From assembly GCA_026874595.1 (NCBI GenBank), contig CM049318.1, forward strand, positions 53,855,250-53,919,249: a stretch of DNA of 64,000 nucleotides, given 5' to 3'. A model generated the notes under the pieces. That model was given only the letters and a program-made list of their open reading frames with translations, had not been told where the DNA came from and did no database searches. Position 1 is the first letter of the stretch. Each line of letters begins with the position of its first letter. Positions 41,801 through 53,800 of the stretch are shown here, piece after piece. The position numbers and the translations under genes were made by a program. Source of the stretch: Sipunculus nudus (Eukaryota > Annelida > Sipuncula > Golfingiida > Sipunculidae).

Positions 41801-44800
41801 CAGGGTGTTATTTTTCAGAGTATCACTGCATCAAGATATAGAAATTAGCCAATCCTCTACCCAAAAAAAAAAGATATCCAGAACTCGCAAAGAAATTACA
41901 CCTATGTAGTGTTTATGCAAGTTGCCTTTGATCCAGTTCTCCTTTGTTTAAACTGCTGCTTTTATAGCAAGATTCTCTGGGTCTCACCACCAGGGCTCTC
42001 ACAGTGCGAACAATTGTAGAGCCCTGTTTTTTCCGTTTTAATGGAAAAATGGACGGAAAAACGGAATTAGGGTTCAAAAACGGAATTAGGGTTCAAAATT
42101 GGAATTATATTAAATGCACGGAATACGACGGAAAGTCAGATTTAGAGCAAATTTAAACTGCAAATAAAGAAATTCTCAGCGAATTTCTTGTAAAAAAAAT
42201 CTTTCAAACTGCGCCAGCCATCTACATAACAAGCAAGGTCTGCCAATTTCTGCTCACAGCGGTTACACTAAGCACCAAGCTTTGATGTTACGATTATTAA
42301 CGAACATGCCTGAAACGCTGATACCGCCATTGTGTGGCATACAATGATGTATGTAACAATTACATTACATAAAATACAAAGATAAAACGGAAAATTCTGG
42401 AATTTCGATTTGATTAAAACGGAAAATAAATATTTATAAAACGGAAAAAACGGGGCTCTACAATTGTAATCAGACTAATTAGAGATTGGTATCACATTGT
42501 GTAATCAGCTCCAAGTTTTAAATCTGCAACTGCCATTCTCGTTGGTCTGACTCTTAGCCCCGTGCAAGCCTTGGATTTGTGACACAAGAAAATTTGTTAA
42601 ACAGAGCAGCGGCTAAAACAAAGGAGATACGGAACAACTTCAGTGTGTAACCACTGTGTTAGGAGTGTAGCAAAATATGGAATCAGGATTTTATTGAATG
42701 AAAACTTTAAGCGATACCATGTTTGAATCTGGAATGAGACCCTGTGGCAGGGTTCACATTTGACCCATGTGAAACCTATCTTACCCACCAAAGTAGATAA
42801 AACCTGGGTTGAAAGTGTTTTTACCCAGGATTAACTTAGGTTTTAATTTTACCCAGTTTATTACCCAAGTTTTTCCCCATGTTTATACGCTGGACAAAAG
42901 CTTAGATTCTTTCTGATTTGTCAGCATAAGTTGTACAGACATTTTATAAAATATTGGTAGCAAGCCAAGTGGCTGTGACCACATCAACCCTTGTCTAAAA
43001 GAAGCCATAACTCATGTTTGGCTGTGCAGAGCGCATCACTTTAATCAGTAAGAATTAGGGGTAAAACCTCCCGGGTACAACCTAGTTAAAACCTATTTGA
43101 CCCAGCCCAGGTTTCACCTAGAAACTTGTGAACCCTGGTCTGTGGTTATGAGCTCTAGTCAGTTATTATGATTATACTTTGTATTTTCAGGTATAGTTGG
43201 ATCAGCAATCATCGGCTCAGCAGCGGCAGCAGCACCTGCCCCTCCACCTCCGCCTCCTCCACTTCCAGGAAGCATGGCTCCACCGCCGCCCCCTCCACCA
43301 CTGCCAGGTGCTGCAGCTCCACCGCCGCCTCCACCACCTGGTATGCCTGGTATGGGCCCACCACCCCCTCCACCACCACCAGGGGGCGCTGCACCCGGTC
43401 AGTATCACCAGATTTCACTCTTGATGAAAATTTTATTTGGAATTTTTATGCAATGATAATTAGATAGAGAAAGATACAGTAGGAGGAAATGAGCCAAAAT
43501 ATTTATCCTAGGTTTACATGTGAACCCAATTTAACACCAAAATATAATAGATTTCTCTCATAATGTTGACTTTCCATTCTACCACGTTTAAAGATCTGTA
43601 TTAACATTTTAACACAGTTTGTGTTTGCAGTATTATAGGCATATGAGTTTGACCTTTACGAGTGACCTTGGGTTTACAGGGTTAGCTATCAAGAAGAAAA
43701 TCCAGCCGAAGTGTCGCCTGCCGGTGCTGAACTGGGTCGCCATGAAACCCAAGCAAGTGAAGGGCACGGTGTTCTCGGAGCTCGATGACGAGCGCCTGTA
43801 CAAGGTAAGATTCATAGCTAACAGACAGAGACAAGCAGGATGCTGATTAGGTTTAGGCTGCTGTGTTTGAACCATGTAGCTGAACTTTCTGTGTGGTGTA
43901 AATATGAAGTGATTAAACATTGACTTTATTTCTTACCTGCCAAGCTGGCAGCCGGTATATAAAGTTCACTGGCCCAAATGTGTTTGTCACATGCCTACAT
44001 TTAGTCACTAAAACGTTAAAGTATCCTACTGATTAAAATTTGTAGTCTATTCCTTTTGTAAGGGGTGTTGATAGATATATTGAGAGACTGGTTTTCACTG
44101 AGTTCTTAATGGAAAATTACATTCAAGTGAATGTGTTGGTTGGTATGACAATAACTGAAAGGACATCACAAAATTTGAGTAAAATAGTGAATTTATCAAA
44201 TGAGAAAGAGAGAGAGACTGACTTTCACAGAGTTCTTCATGAAAAATTACTTTCCAGTGAATGTTTTAGTTTCTTTGACAGTAATTGAAAAGGATATCAA
44301 AAGAACTTGAGTAATTTAGTAAATTTATTATATGAGACAGAGAAAGAGACTGATTTTCATGTAGTTCTTAATGAAAACTACTTTCTAGTGAATGTTTTGG
44401 TTAGTATGACAGTAATTGAAAAGGATATTAAGAGAAATTTAGTAAAATAGTGAACTTATTATATGAGAAAAGGGTTTTTCATGTAAGTTTGACAGAAATG
44501 ACACCAGTTATGAATAAAAAGTTGTTCTTTAATAACAAAAGATTAGTGCCCGAAAGCCTCATTCACCTGCTCTGGACAGTTTGACAATTGGTAGTGTTGA
44601 TCCCTGGGTTAAAGTTGGCCACTAGTTGACCTCAACATACAAGTATTGTTAAATGTTTAATGTAAACACATGTACTCCCACATTTATACAAATATAGACC
44701 TGGGATTACAAGCACCTGTTTCAGTGAAACCTCATTTTGTAGAAGTTGAAGGGACCCTCAGAAAACTTCAACACATCTGAGGTTCAACACAAGTGGGTTT

Positions 44801-47800
44801 TATTTGGAAATAATTTAACCAAGTTGTCAGGAATATCAAGTCTTTAACTTTGACACAAGCAGGATATTTGACTTAAGTGAGTTTGACACAACAAGGTGTG
44901 CCTGTTACTTGATAATTACTAGAAAATTACAAAATTCAGTGAGTAGGCCATTTTGTACCATAAATTTATCAAAGAAATCCCTCATCTCTGGGTTTGTTAC
45001 ATACTAATGTAAATGGTGAAAACATTTTTACAGGACTTTTGAACTGCAGAATTTCATATATTAACTGGTCTCAAAGGCAGTGGAAACAATTGAGCAATAG
45101 TTTGTCACTGAGTATGATCTAACCTTACCTGTTGTTCCTTTTCCTTTCCACTTCCTTATTGTAAATTTTGCATTTATTTTCATTCCTGATCATGCACTCT
45201 TGTTTAAGCTTCAGCTGTGTATTTTTATGTGTGATTTGTGAGTGTGTGACTTCTTGTTAACTTTTGTATCTGATCACTCCTGCTAAGCCTTGGTCATGAT
45301 TTCCTTTGTTGTAGGGTGAATTTAAGGTGAGTGATCATGCATAGCACATAGTTTTATGTAAGACTAACAAACCCTGAATTAATAAATATCCTGAATTGCA
45401 CAAACAGGGCACATATCAGTTCCTACCAGTACATTCATTCAGAATTGACCTTTAGTTCCTCCACCTCTAATGATACATGGTAGCATACTTGGAACTTTTC
45501 ACTATTTTGGCCTGAAATGACCAAGTTTGTAAGCACTTGGTAGGGCTGGCAATCAGCTATTGATTAATGGCTCAGTTTTGGCAATCAGTTATTGATAAAT
45601 ATTGATATGAAGGTTGAACGAGATTTAGAAAAGATTATAAGACCTATGCATAAAATCTGTTGTGAAGTTTCCACGGCCCCAATGGGAGGTAATATAGGAA
45701 GTTTTGACACTTTTCTTTGTTTCACTTTTATCCAGTGAACATGCAGGCAGATAGCGTGTTAAATATGGGAAACTTAAAATTATTGAAAATAAGAGGTTCT
45801 TAGAGGAATTCTAGCCTGTGTCTAGCCTCCTGAACACCAAGAAGATAGACATGGATGTCCCCTGTGAACCGATTGCGGCACATGATCACTTCGCCCCCTG
45901 TTGGTCATACAATTAACAACCATGATTTTGCTTGTGTTCCTTTTAGATTTCGCTGTTTTCACTGTAACTCTGTGGCCATGGCCCTATTTCATGACGGTAA
46001 CTCACAAAGCCCGGTTTTTACTGCATTTAATATTGGTTACTAGTAACCTAATACCAACATTAATAGTCATCACCATATTCTCAAAATAATTTTAATCAAA
46101 CCCAACAAAATAAACAAGAAACTCAACCAGTTTATGATATTTCTTTATTAAAATGGTGTTTATTTCATGTCAATTATGAGATCAATTTTTGGCAGCCTCA
46201 TCGATAATCGTATCAGACCACCTGAATTGATTGATATATCAATATATCAATTAATCGTGCCAGCCCTACATTTGACACTGAATGTGGCAGATAAGAGTTC
46301 TCAGTGTGCAGATTTTAACCTAGTTCTGATTGATTTAATTATAGGGGACTACAAAGCTGTATTCGTTAACTATACTATAAAAATATGTAACTATAAAAAA
46401 TTTCCTATTTTAGAAATTTTAGAAAAGTGATAGGCTGTTTAACAAAAACATGATAGATCTCATATACAGGATTCCCTTACATTCTGCTGACAATACTTGT
46501 AGTCTGTTTCATCCCCTAATGACCACCTGTTTTTTTGCTATGAAAATTTTTATTAGGTACATTTCAAGGGAAGTAGTTATAGTGTAGAGAAGAGGATTAA
46601 ATGATATAAATATCAACAAGATAAATCCATAACTACCTTATACCTTATTTAAGAAATAGAATTATTTGAAAATATGAGAAATCAGTCTCCATTTTACAAC
46701 ATATCAGACCCACTTATGGCGGTCAAGGTCATTGGTCACATGCAAAAACAGCCTCAGTTGATAGCTGCTGATAGGATGGTTCATGTAAACACTCTAAAAA
46801 ATAAAACCAGCTTAAACAAAGATGGCTGCTCATGCAGGGACACATCATATCAGCCAGATTATTGTGAAGATACTAAAAAGTTGTGAAACATAAACTTGGG
46901 ATTTATTGTTAAATTCTTAATTGTCATATTCAATTGTCACTTCTGTATGTAGTTTTCTGGGAAATTATAAAAAATATAAACTGATAAGTAAATTATCTAC
47001 AAAAAACAGGCTGACAGCAGGTGGTGAAATGGACTATAGTCAGTAAACATTTTGTGACAGTGTATTCTGGAAAAAGAAGACATTTCTCACCATGTTTGAT
47101 GGTAGTTGACCAAGAACTTTGTGCACTGCTCACCATGTTATGTTCCTTAGAGCCAAAATAAATTAGTAAATCATGTGTTAAGGGAGGCCCAATTTGGTAA
47201 AGGATTTTTTTCCAATGCAGGTTCAATTTCAGGTTGTTTTCAACCAGATCACTTTATTATTAATATTGTCTGACCATGTTTATTTATTTAAGGCTGTTTT
47301 TAACATTGGCACTTTTTATTTTGTTGTTGTAGACTGTTAAAACACTACACTATTTAAAGCACTCTCAGCTCACGGACTGATTGACTAGTTTAAAGCAGTG
47401 TGACCAACTGACTGGTTTAAGGCAGTGTGAGTGACTAACTAGTTTAAAGCAGTGTGACTGACTGACTAGTTTGAGGCAATGTTACTGACTGACTAGTTTG
47501 AAGCAGTGTGACATACTGACTAGATTGAAGCAGTGTGACTGACTGACTAGTTAAATGCAGTGTGACTGACTGACTAGTTTAAAGCAGTGTGACTGACTGA
47601 CTAGTTTAAAGCAGTGTGACTGACTGACTAGTTTAAAGCCATGTGGTTTAGTTTAAAAGCAGTGTGACTGACTGACTAGTTTAATGCAGTGTGACTGACT
47701 GACTAGTTTAAAGCAGTGTGACTGACTGACTAGTTTAAAGCTGTGTGGTTTAGTTTAAAGCAGTGTGACTGACCGACTAGTTTCAAGCAGTGTGGTTTAG

Positions 47801-50800
47801 TTTAAAGCAGTGTGACTGATTGACTAGTTTAAAGCAGTGTGACTGACTGACTAGTTTAAAGCTGCGTGGTTTAAAGTGGTGTGACTGACTCACTAGTTTG
47901 AGGCAGTGTGACTGACTGACTATTTCAAAGCAGTGTGACTGACTGACTGGTTTGAGGCAGTGTGACTGACTGACCAGTTTAAAGCAGTGTGACTTTCTGA
48001 CTTGTTTGAGGGAGTGAGACTGACTGACTATTTTATAGCAGTGTGACTGACTGACTGCTTTTAGGCAGTGTGACTGACTGACCAGTTTAAAGCAGTGTGG
48101 CTGACTGACTATTTTAAAGCAGTTTGACGGACTGACTGGTTTGTTTGAATGATTTATTGACACAATACATTGTAAGTACATTCACGTGGTATTCTACCTA
48201 ATCACATATATGAATATAAACTTGTATCAATAGATTGAGCGCAAGCTACTTAAAGCTTATGAAGCTCGCTCCTGAATTCTAAAGTGGTAATTTTCTGATG
48301 CATGGCGGGGGGGGGGGGGGGGGGGGGGGGGGGGTGATGTTAACATATTGGTGACTGAAGTATCATGGAAGATGTGGATAGCATAATGACTATGTTTTTA
48401 GTTGTGATTTGGAAAGTGTAAGGTGCCAGTTGAGAGGAGAGAAAGAGTTTTGGTGGGTGTGGGATGAGTTTGTCAAAATTGTCAAATTATTTTATGTTAG
48501 AATCTGATTGAGTTTTCAATAAAGTTTGCTACCGATTCGAATATTTCCTTGTTTGATTTGTCATCTATTTTTGGGTCACCAAAAAGTAGAACTTTTAATG
48601 GGGTATCCCTAGGTAAGTATGTTTTTCTAGTGGAGTTATAGAGGTGGCATTGCAGTAGTTAGTGGTTGGGATCTTCTGATGGGTGGCCACATTGACATTT
48701 TTTGGTGTCGCTAATATGTCTTGTATACATATGATAATTTAGATCACTACATTTCATTCTCATGCGTGCATGGATTATTTGTGATTTTCTGGTTCCCGAG
48801 TTGTAGTACGTAGGTGTTTTAGTTCTTAGAGCTGATTTTTTCAATTGGTAGTTTAATGAGCCACTTGTCAAGCAAGCTTTCTTATCAAGATCCATTTGGT
48901 TCCATAATCTGATTGATTTTGGGAGAAAAGAGTTGAAATATAAATCAGTTCTTGCTTGTATTGGAGTAAGGTTGTGTATTACAAATCTGGTTTCGTATAT
49001 GTTACTATGTGGAGGTGGAAGAAGAATGCGTAGATACTGCGGACTTTCATTGTTAATCATTTTATGTACAAGGAGGATTTGTTTGTTTTCTCTTCTCTTT
49101 TGGAGAGTTTCCCATCCTGATTCAAGATATAAGAGTTCATGTGATGTTCCTTTTACCCCTCCCGTTACAATTCTTGCAGCTATCAGTTGTATTTTTTCAA
49201 GTGTCTGGTCTTGTTCCTGGGTACAGTTGCTCCATAAGATGTTTCCATATTCTAATAGGGGTCTGATATATGAGAAATATATATTTTGTAAGGTTGTTCT
49301 ATCTAGGAGATATTTTAACTTGCTTAAGATTAGAAGTTTGTTCATTGCTTTAGCTGCAATGTAGTTTATGTGTTCTTGCCATTTGCAATTATGGCTAAGG
49401 ATTATTCCTAAATGTTTGTGCATTTTGAGTCTAGTTATTTTTGTTTTATTTAGGTATAAGTCAGGGAGGTTTACAGGTGCTGTTTTCCTTGAAAAGAGTA
49501 CCGATTCAGTTTTCCTGCATTAAAAGTGACTAGCCACTTCCTTGACCACTGGTAAATCTTTTCAAGGTCTGCATTTAGTATCTGGGCTGCTCGGATGGGA
49601 TTTTCTATGGCTAGGTATAACATTGTATCGTCCGCAAAGAGACAAATATTACTTGTGAGTTTTTCTCCTATGTCGTCGATAAAGACTAGAAGAGTAGGGG
49701 CCTAGGATCGATCCTTGTGGTACCCCTGACTGTAGGAATTTCCATTCCGAGGGAGCATTTTCTATAATAACTCGTTGTCTATTTGTTAAATAGTTGTATA
49801 ACCATCTGTGCAGTTTACCTGTTATTCCTGCTGAGAGTAGCTTACTGAGAAGGCCATATTAACATAAACAGTCTAATCAACAAAATAGATGATATCATAA
49901 TAGAAATTGAAAAATTTGACGTAATCTGTTTCACAGAAACACATCTCGATCACAACTTACCAAATGATGATTTACTAATACTGGACTTCCAAGAACCGAT
50001 ACGAAGGGACAGAAATAGATATGGAGGTGGCATTGCAGTATATGTAAAAAATAATCTGCCATTTAAAAGAAGACATGACCTTGAAAATGATAAAATGAAA
50101 GTGTCAGTATAGAAATCCTGAATCAACCCAAAAAAATAATATGTACAACTATCTACAAACCCCCAAATGAAAACATTGAAAGTTGGGAGATGTTAAAGGA
50201 CTACTTCTTTGATCTTAACTTAATACCGATAATGAACCATATCATACTAGGGGACCTAAACAGTGATTTACTAATTGAAAATCCTAAGCCAAAACTGAAA
50301 GTCATATTACAAGAACTTGGCCTGATCCAACATGTCAAGGAACCAACAAGGATAAGTGATAAAAGTAAAACCCTACTAGATGTAATAATAACCAATTTTA
50401 ATGATCAAATTTCACAATGTGGTACATTCCCCAAACACTACAGCGACCATAATGCAGTATACATGAAATTATATTGGAATAAACCTGTCCAAGCACTCCA
50501 TCCCTTTAGAGTTTGGAAATATAAAGAAGGAAACTATATTAAAATGAAAGACATGCTCCAGAAAATTAACTGGGATAATATTGTAGACAAAAAAGAATAT
50601 ATCGACATAGTTTACAAAAAATTTACGTCCACAGTCCTCTGTATATCAGAACAATGCATCCCAGTAAAAACAGTTAAAAACATAACTACCAATAAAGAAT
50701 GGTTCACTCATGAACTAAAATTAATAAAACGCAAGTGCTTAAGAATCAGATCTAAAGCAATGAGAACCAAAAATACAAATGATTGGAAATTATACAAAAA

Positions 50801-53800
50801 TTCACGTAACAAATTTAATGCCGAGGTCAGAAAAGCCAAAAGTAAATATCCTTTAAAACTAGCAAATGATCTGAAGGAAAATCTTCATAACAAGACATAC
50901 TGGTGGAAAACCATAGACGGCCTTATGAAAGGAACAACACATAAGACACTACCACCACTGGACAAAGGAAATGAATTGTATGTTACACTACCCAAAGAAA
51001 AAGCAGAGCTGTTAAACAACCAATTTATACAACAAACAATACTAAACCACAATAGCAACTATGTTCCCTTAACACCAAGAAAAACAAATAACAAATTAGA
51101 AGAAGTACAATTCAAAATAAATGATATAGAATCAATTATGAAATCCCTAGATACAAGTAAATCTAAGGGACCAGATGATATACATCCCTTCATTCTAAAG
51201 ACCTGTTATAAAGAATTATCATACCCAATTCAAAAAATCGCCGAACTTTCCTTTAACACAGGAAAACTACCTACCCTATGGAAAAAGGCAAATGTCACAC
51301 CTATCTTTAAAAGTGGTGATCCTAAACAACCAGTAAACTACAGACCCATATCACTAACAAGCTGTATATGTAAAATAATAGAGAAAATTATATTTGCCAG
51401 AATGCTTAACTTCTTTAAAGAAAACAGAATTATATCAGCATACCAATCAGGATTTTTACCTAGAGACTCTGCAGTGTATCAATTAACAGACTTGTACAAT
51501 ACTATCACCTATGATTTAGACAATGGAAAAGAAGGAATAGGAATCTTTCTAGATATAAGTAAGGCTTTTGATAAAGTCTGGACAGATGGCCTTCTCAGTA
51601 AGCTACTCTCAGCAGGACTGACTGGTTTTAGGCAGTACCTAACCTTTGCACATTTTGTTTGTTACTGATGATGGACTGACAATTTGGAGGTCATAAGTAA
51701 TCTTGACGGTCCATATCTGTCAATTGGTAGCTGATTTGTCAGAGGGTACCCTTTTACTGGGACAAACTTGATTTTCTCTTTAAACTAAATAACTTTCCCT
51801 TATTTGGTTATTTAACCATAGTACTCTCAATGTGTTACTGTTAGCCAAGTGGTTGAGGCTGTGTTGAGACTGTTTAAAGCATGTTGGACAGTCTATGGGT
51901 ATTTTTAACTGTGACATGCTTTATTTTTAACTCTCAGCAGATCTATGATTTTTAGGTAATATGACCATGGCGATCCTATCATACTAACCTAAACAGACTG
52001 AGTTTGAGACTATTCTTTTTATAACCTGAATTTGATGGGTTTGAGGCTGTTTTACCCCTTTATAACTTTGTACTTGTATTTTTCAGCTGATTGACTTTGA
52101 TGAGTTTGAGGCTATTTGTAATCTGGGCAGTTTTTACTTATTACTTTCAGCTTATCGACTTTGATGAGTTTGAGGCTATTTTTAACCTTGGCACTCTCAA
52201 CCTGAAAGACGAGATGGACGGTACTCCAAAATCCAAGAAAAAGCACAAAAAACCAGAGGCAGTATCACTGCTAGAAGCAAACAGGCTACGAAATGTTGGT
52301 ATGTATCCCATAAATATACTCTCTCATCTTATTTACATGATTAAGCTCTGTGATGCACTGCATGAAAAGTCTGTTTTCTTTCCTGATAAAATGATGAATC
52401 CCAATATATTTATTCACATGTTATACAGGTGTATTCTTTCCTTCTCTTAGATATAGTTATTATAAATCTTTGATAAAATACTTTAGGTTATTGTTTTTAA
52501 TAGCCAAACCAACAGTACATTAACACTTGTTAAAATATAAGATTCTAGGTTGTTCTTAGACATTAACACAGATTAATTAATTGCAAACGAGCTGATACAC
52601 TGACAACTTTAATTTTATTGAGGGAAAAAAATATAATTAAGTAACATCCTCTTGAATACTGTTAGCTGATGAATAACAGAAATATTATCATCCTGATAGC
52701 TGTAGCTTTTAAAGTGCTGCTAATTAAATGATGAAGCCAATGAATATTGTCACCATAGAAACCAGCATGACATCAGACTAGGGTGGCCATGCTGGTCTGC
52801 ACCGAACTGCTTTTTAGTTTGAGCATCATTTCATTTAACCTTTATCTGGCTCTGTGTGTTTCCCTGGCTTTATATAAGTATGTATTTATCTCTGTTTTAT
52901 ATTGAATCATTCCATCGTTACAGCCATCACAAGGAGGAAGTTTGATCATACGGATGATGAAATTATCAGAGCGATCAACAGGTAAGTTCACAGGAACAAC
53001 GACACTAATATTGATAAAGAAAGTAATAATAGTAATAATATACATACAGATTTCAATCACAATAGATATCTTAAATACATATTTTTGACACAGTATTATG
53101 CCAATTAATAAGTAACTTCACAGCAAAGCTGATATTTATTATGATTATGAAAAAAATATAATAATTAGTTTGCATACATAAAGAACACATACTTACAAAT
53201 TAAGTATTTTTGTATTGTCACCATAATATATATCTTAAGGACATATTTTAAACACATTACTATGTCACAGGCACAAAAGTAAGTTCACAGCAGCACCGAT
53301 ACTTATAATGATAACGAAAAGAATAATATTAATTAGTTTACATACATAAAGAACACATTATAAAAAATTACATGTTTTTGTATTGTCACCATAATATATA
53401 TATCGTAAATACATATTTTTAACATAGTACTCTGACACAGTAAAATTTATCATACTCTCAACCACCAGGTGGTTTACTTTATTGAGATATTTGTGATATT
53501 TTTATCTTTTGACATAATTATATAAATGTATATATATCTACAGCTTGACTAAAAGGCATTGCAAGCATTGAATTTTATCTGAGATTTAGAAATACATTTT
53601 ATTTGGGGAAATTTGAAATCTTTCCATGAAAAAGTAGGATAATTAGGGTAAAATCTGTAATACATAGGTCCCACCTGGTATGTGTCATATCTTTTATATT
53701 ATTGTGAGTACAGGTATGATGCAGTAACACTAAGTATGTATTACAGGCATCCATGTTACAATAACAATACATTACCTCACAATAGTATATGTATTGTGAG

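Larger units (their letters stand above)
41307..43190 (+). other. FMNL: Intron 11, AGGTCA cluster and two MITEs
   Basis: The 1.9-kb intron begins with five AGGTCA hexamers (41311-41372) and then holds TIR elements at 42017-42460 and 42748-43137. I see nothing else. Confidence 0.7.
48129..51628. mobile_element. Whole twin-primed LINE insertion with 14-bp flanking repeats
   Basis: GGACTGACTGGTTT occurs at 48129-48142 and again at 51615-51628, immediately outside the two LINE halves, consistent with a target-site duplication. The caveat is that the site is itself tandemly repeated. Read on the minus strand, an inverted 5' segment precedes the 3' segment, and both meet at about the same internal element coordinate with roughly 30 bp of overlap. 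This is the arrangement expected from twin priming. Confidence 0.75.
43805..52150 (+). other. FMNL: Intron 13, 8.3 kb
   Basis: In order it holds a 125-130-bp tandem repeat (44085-44470), a short TIR element (44722-44908), a candidate microexon (45315-45326), an AGGGCTGGC-ended MITE (45541-46268), a 27-bp tandem array (47374-48142), a degenerate inverted LINE (48143-51614) and fragments resembling the start of the next exon (about 51990-52140). The stretch 46300-47280 shows nothing clear beyond short unsupported open frames. Confidence 0.75.

Noticed and set aside
43209..43418. Minus-strand open frames opposite the FH1 exon, and + strand frames in other phases
   Set aside because: They are shadows of the GC-rich, stop-free polyproline repeat.
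47783..48181. 132-codon minus-strand open frame with SQSHCFKLV repeats
   Set aside because: It is the 27-bp array read in one frame; because 27 is divisible by 3, stops are avoided automatically. It has no promoter, domain or splice context.
48659..51668. Reading the two LINE frames as two host genes
   Set aside because: Endonuclease and reverse-transcriptase motifs, frameshifts and matching break points show one dead retrotransposon.
52089..52138. Treating the upstream exon 14 copy as a mutually exclusive exon
   Set aside because: It has no good donor after it (GCAGTTTTTAC), and reading through gives a frameshift and stop.
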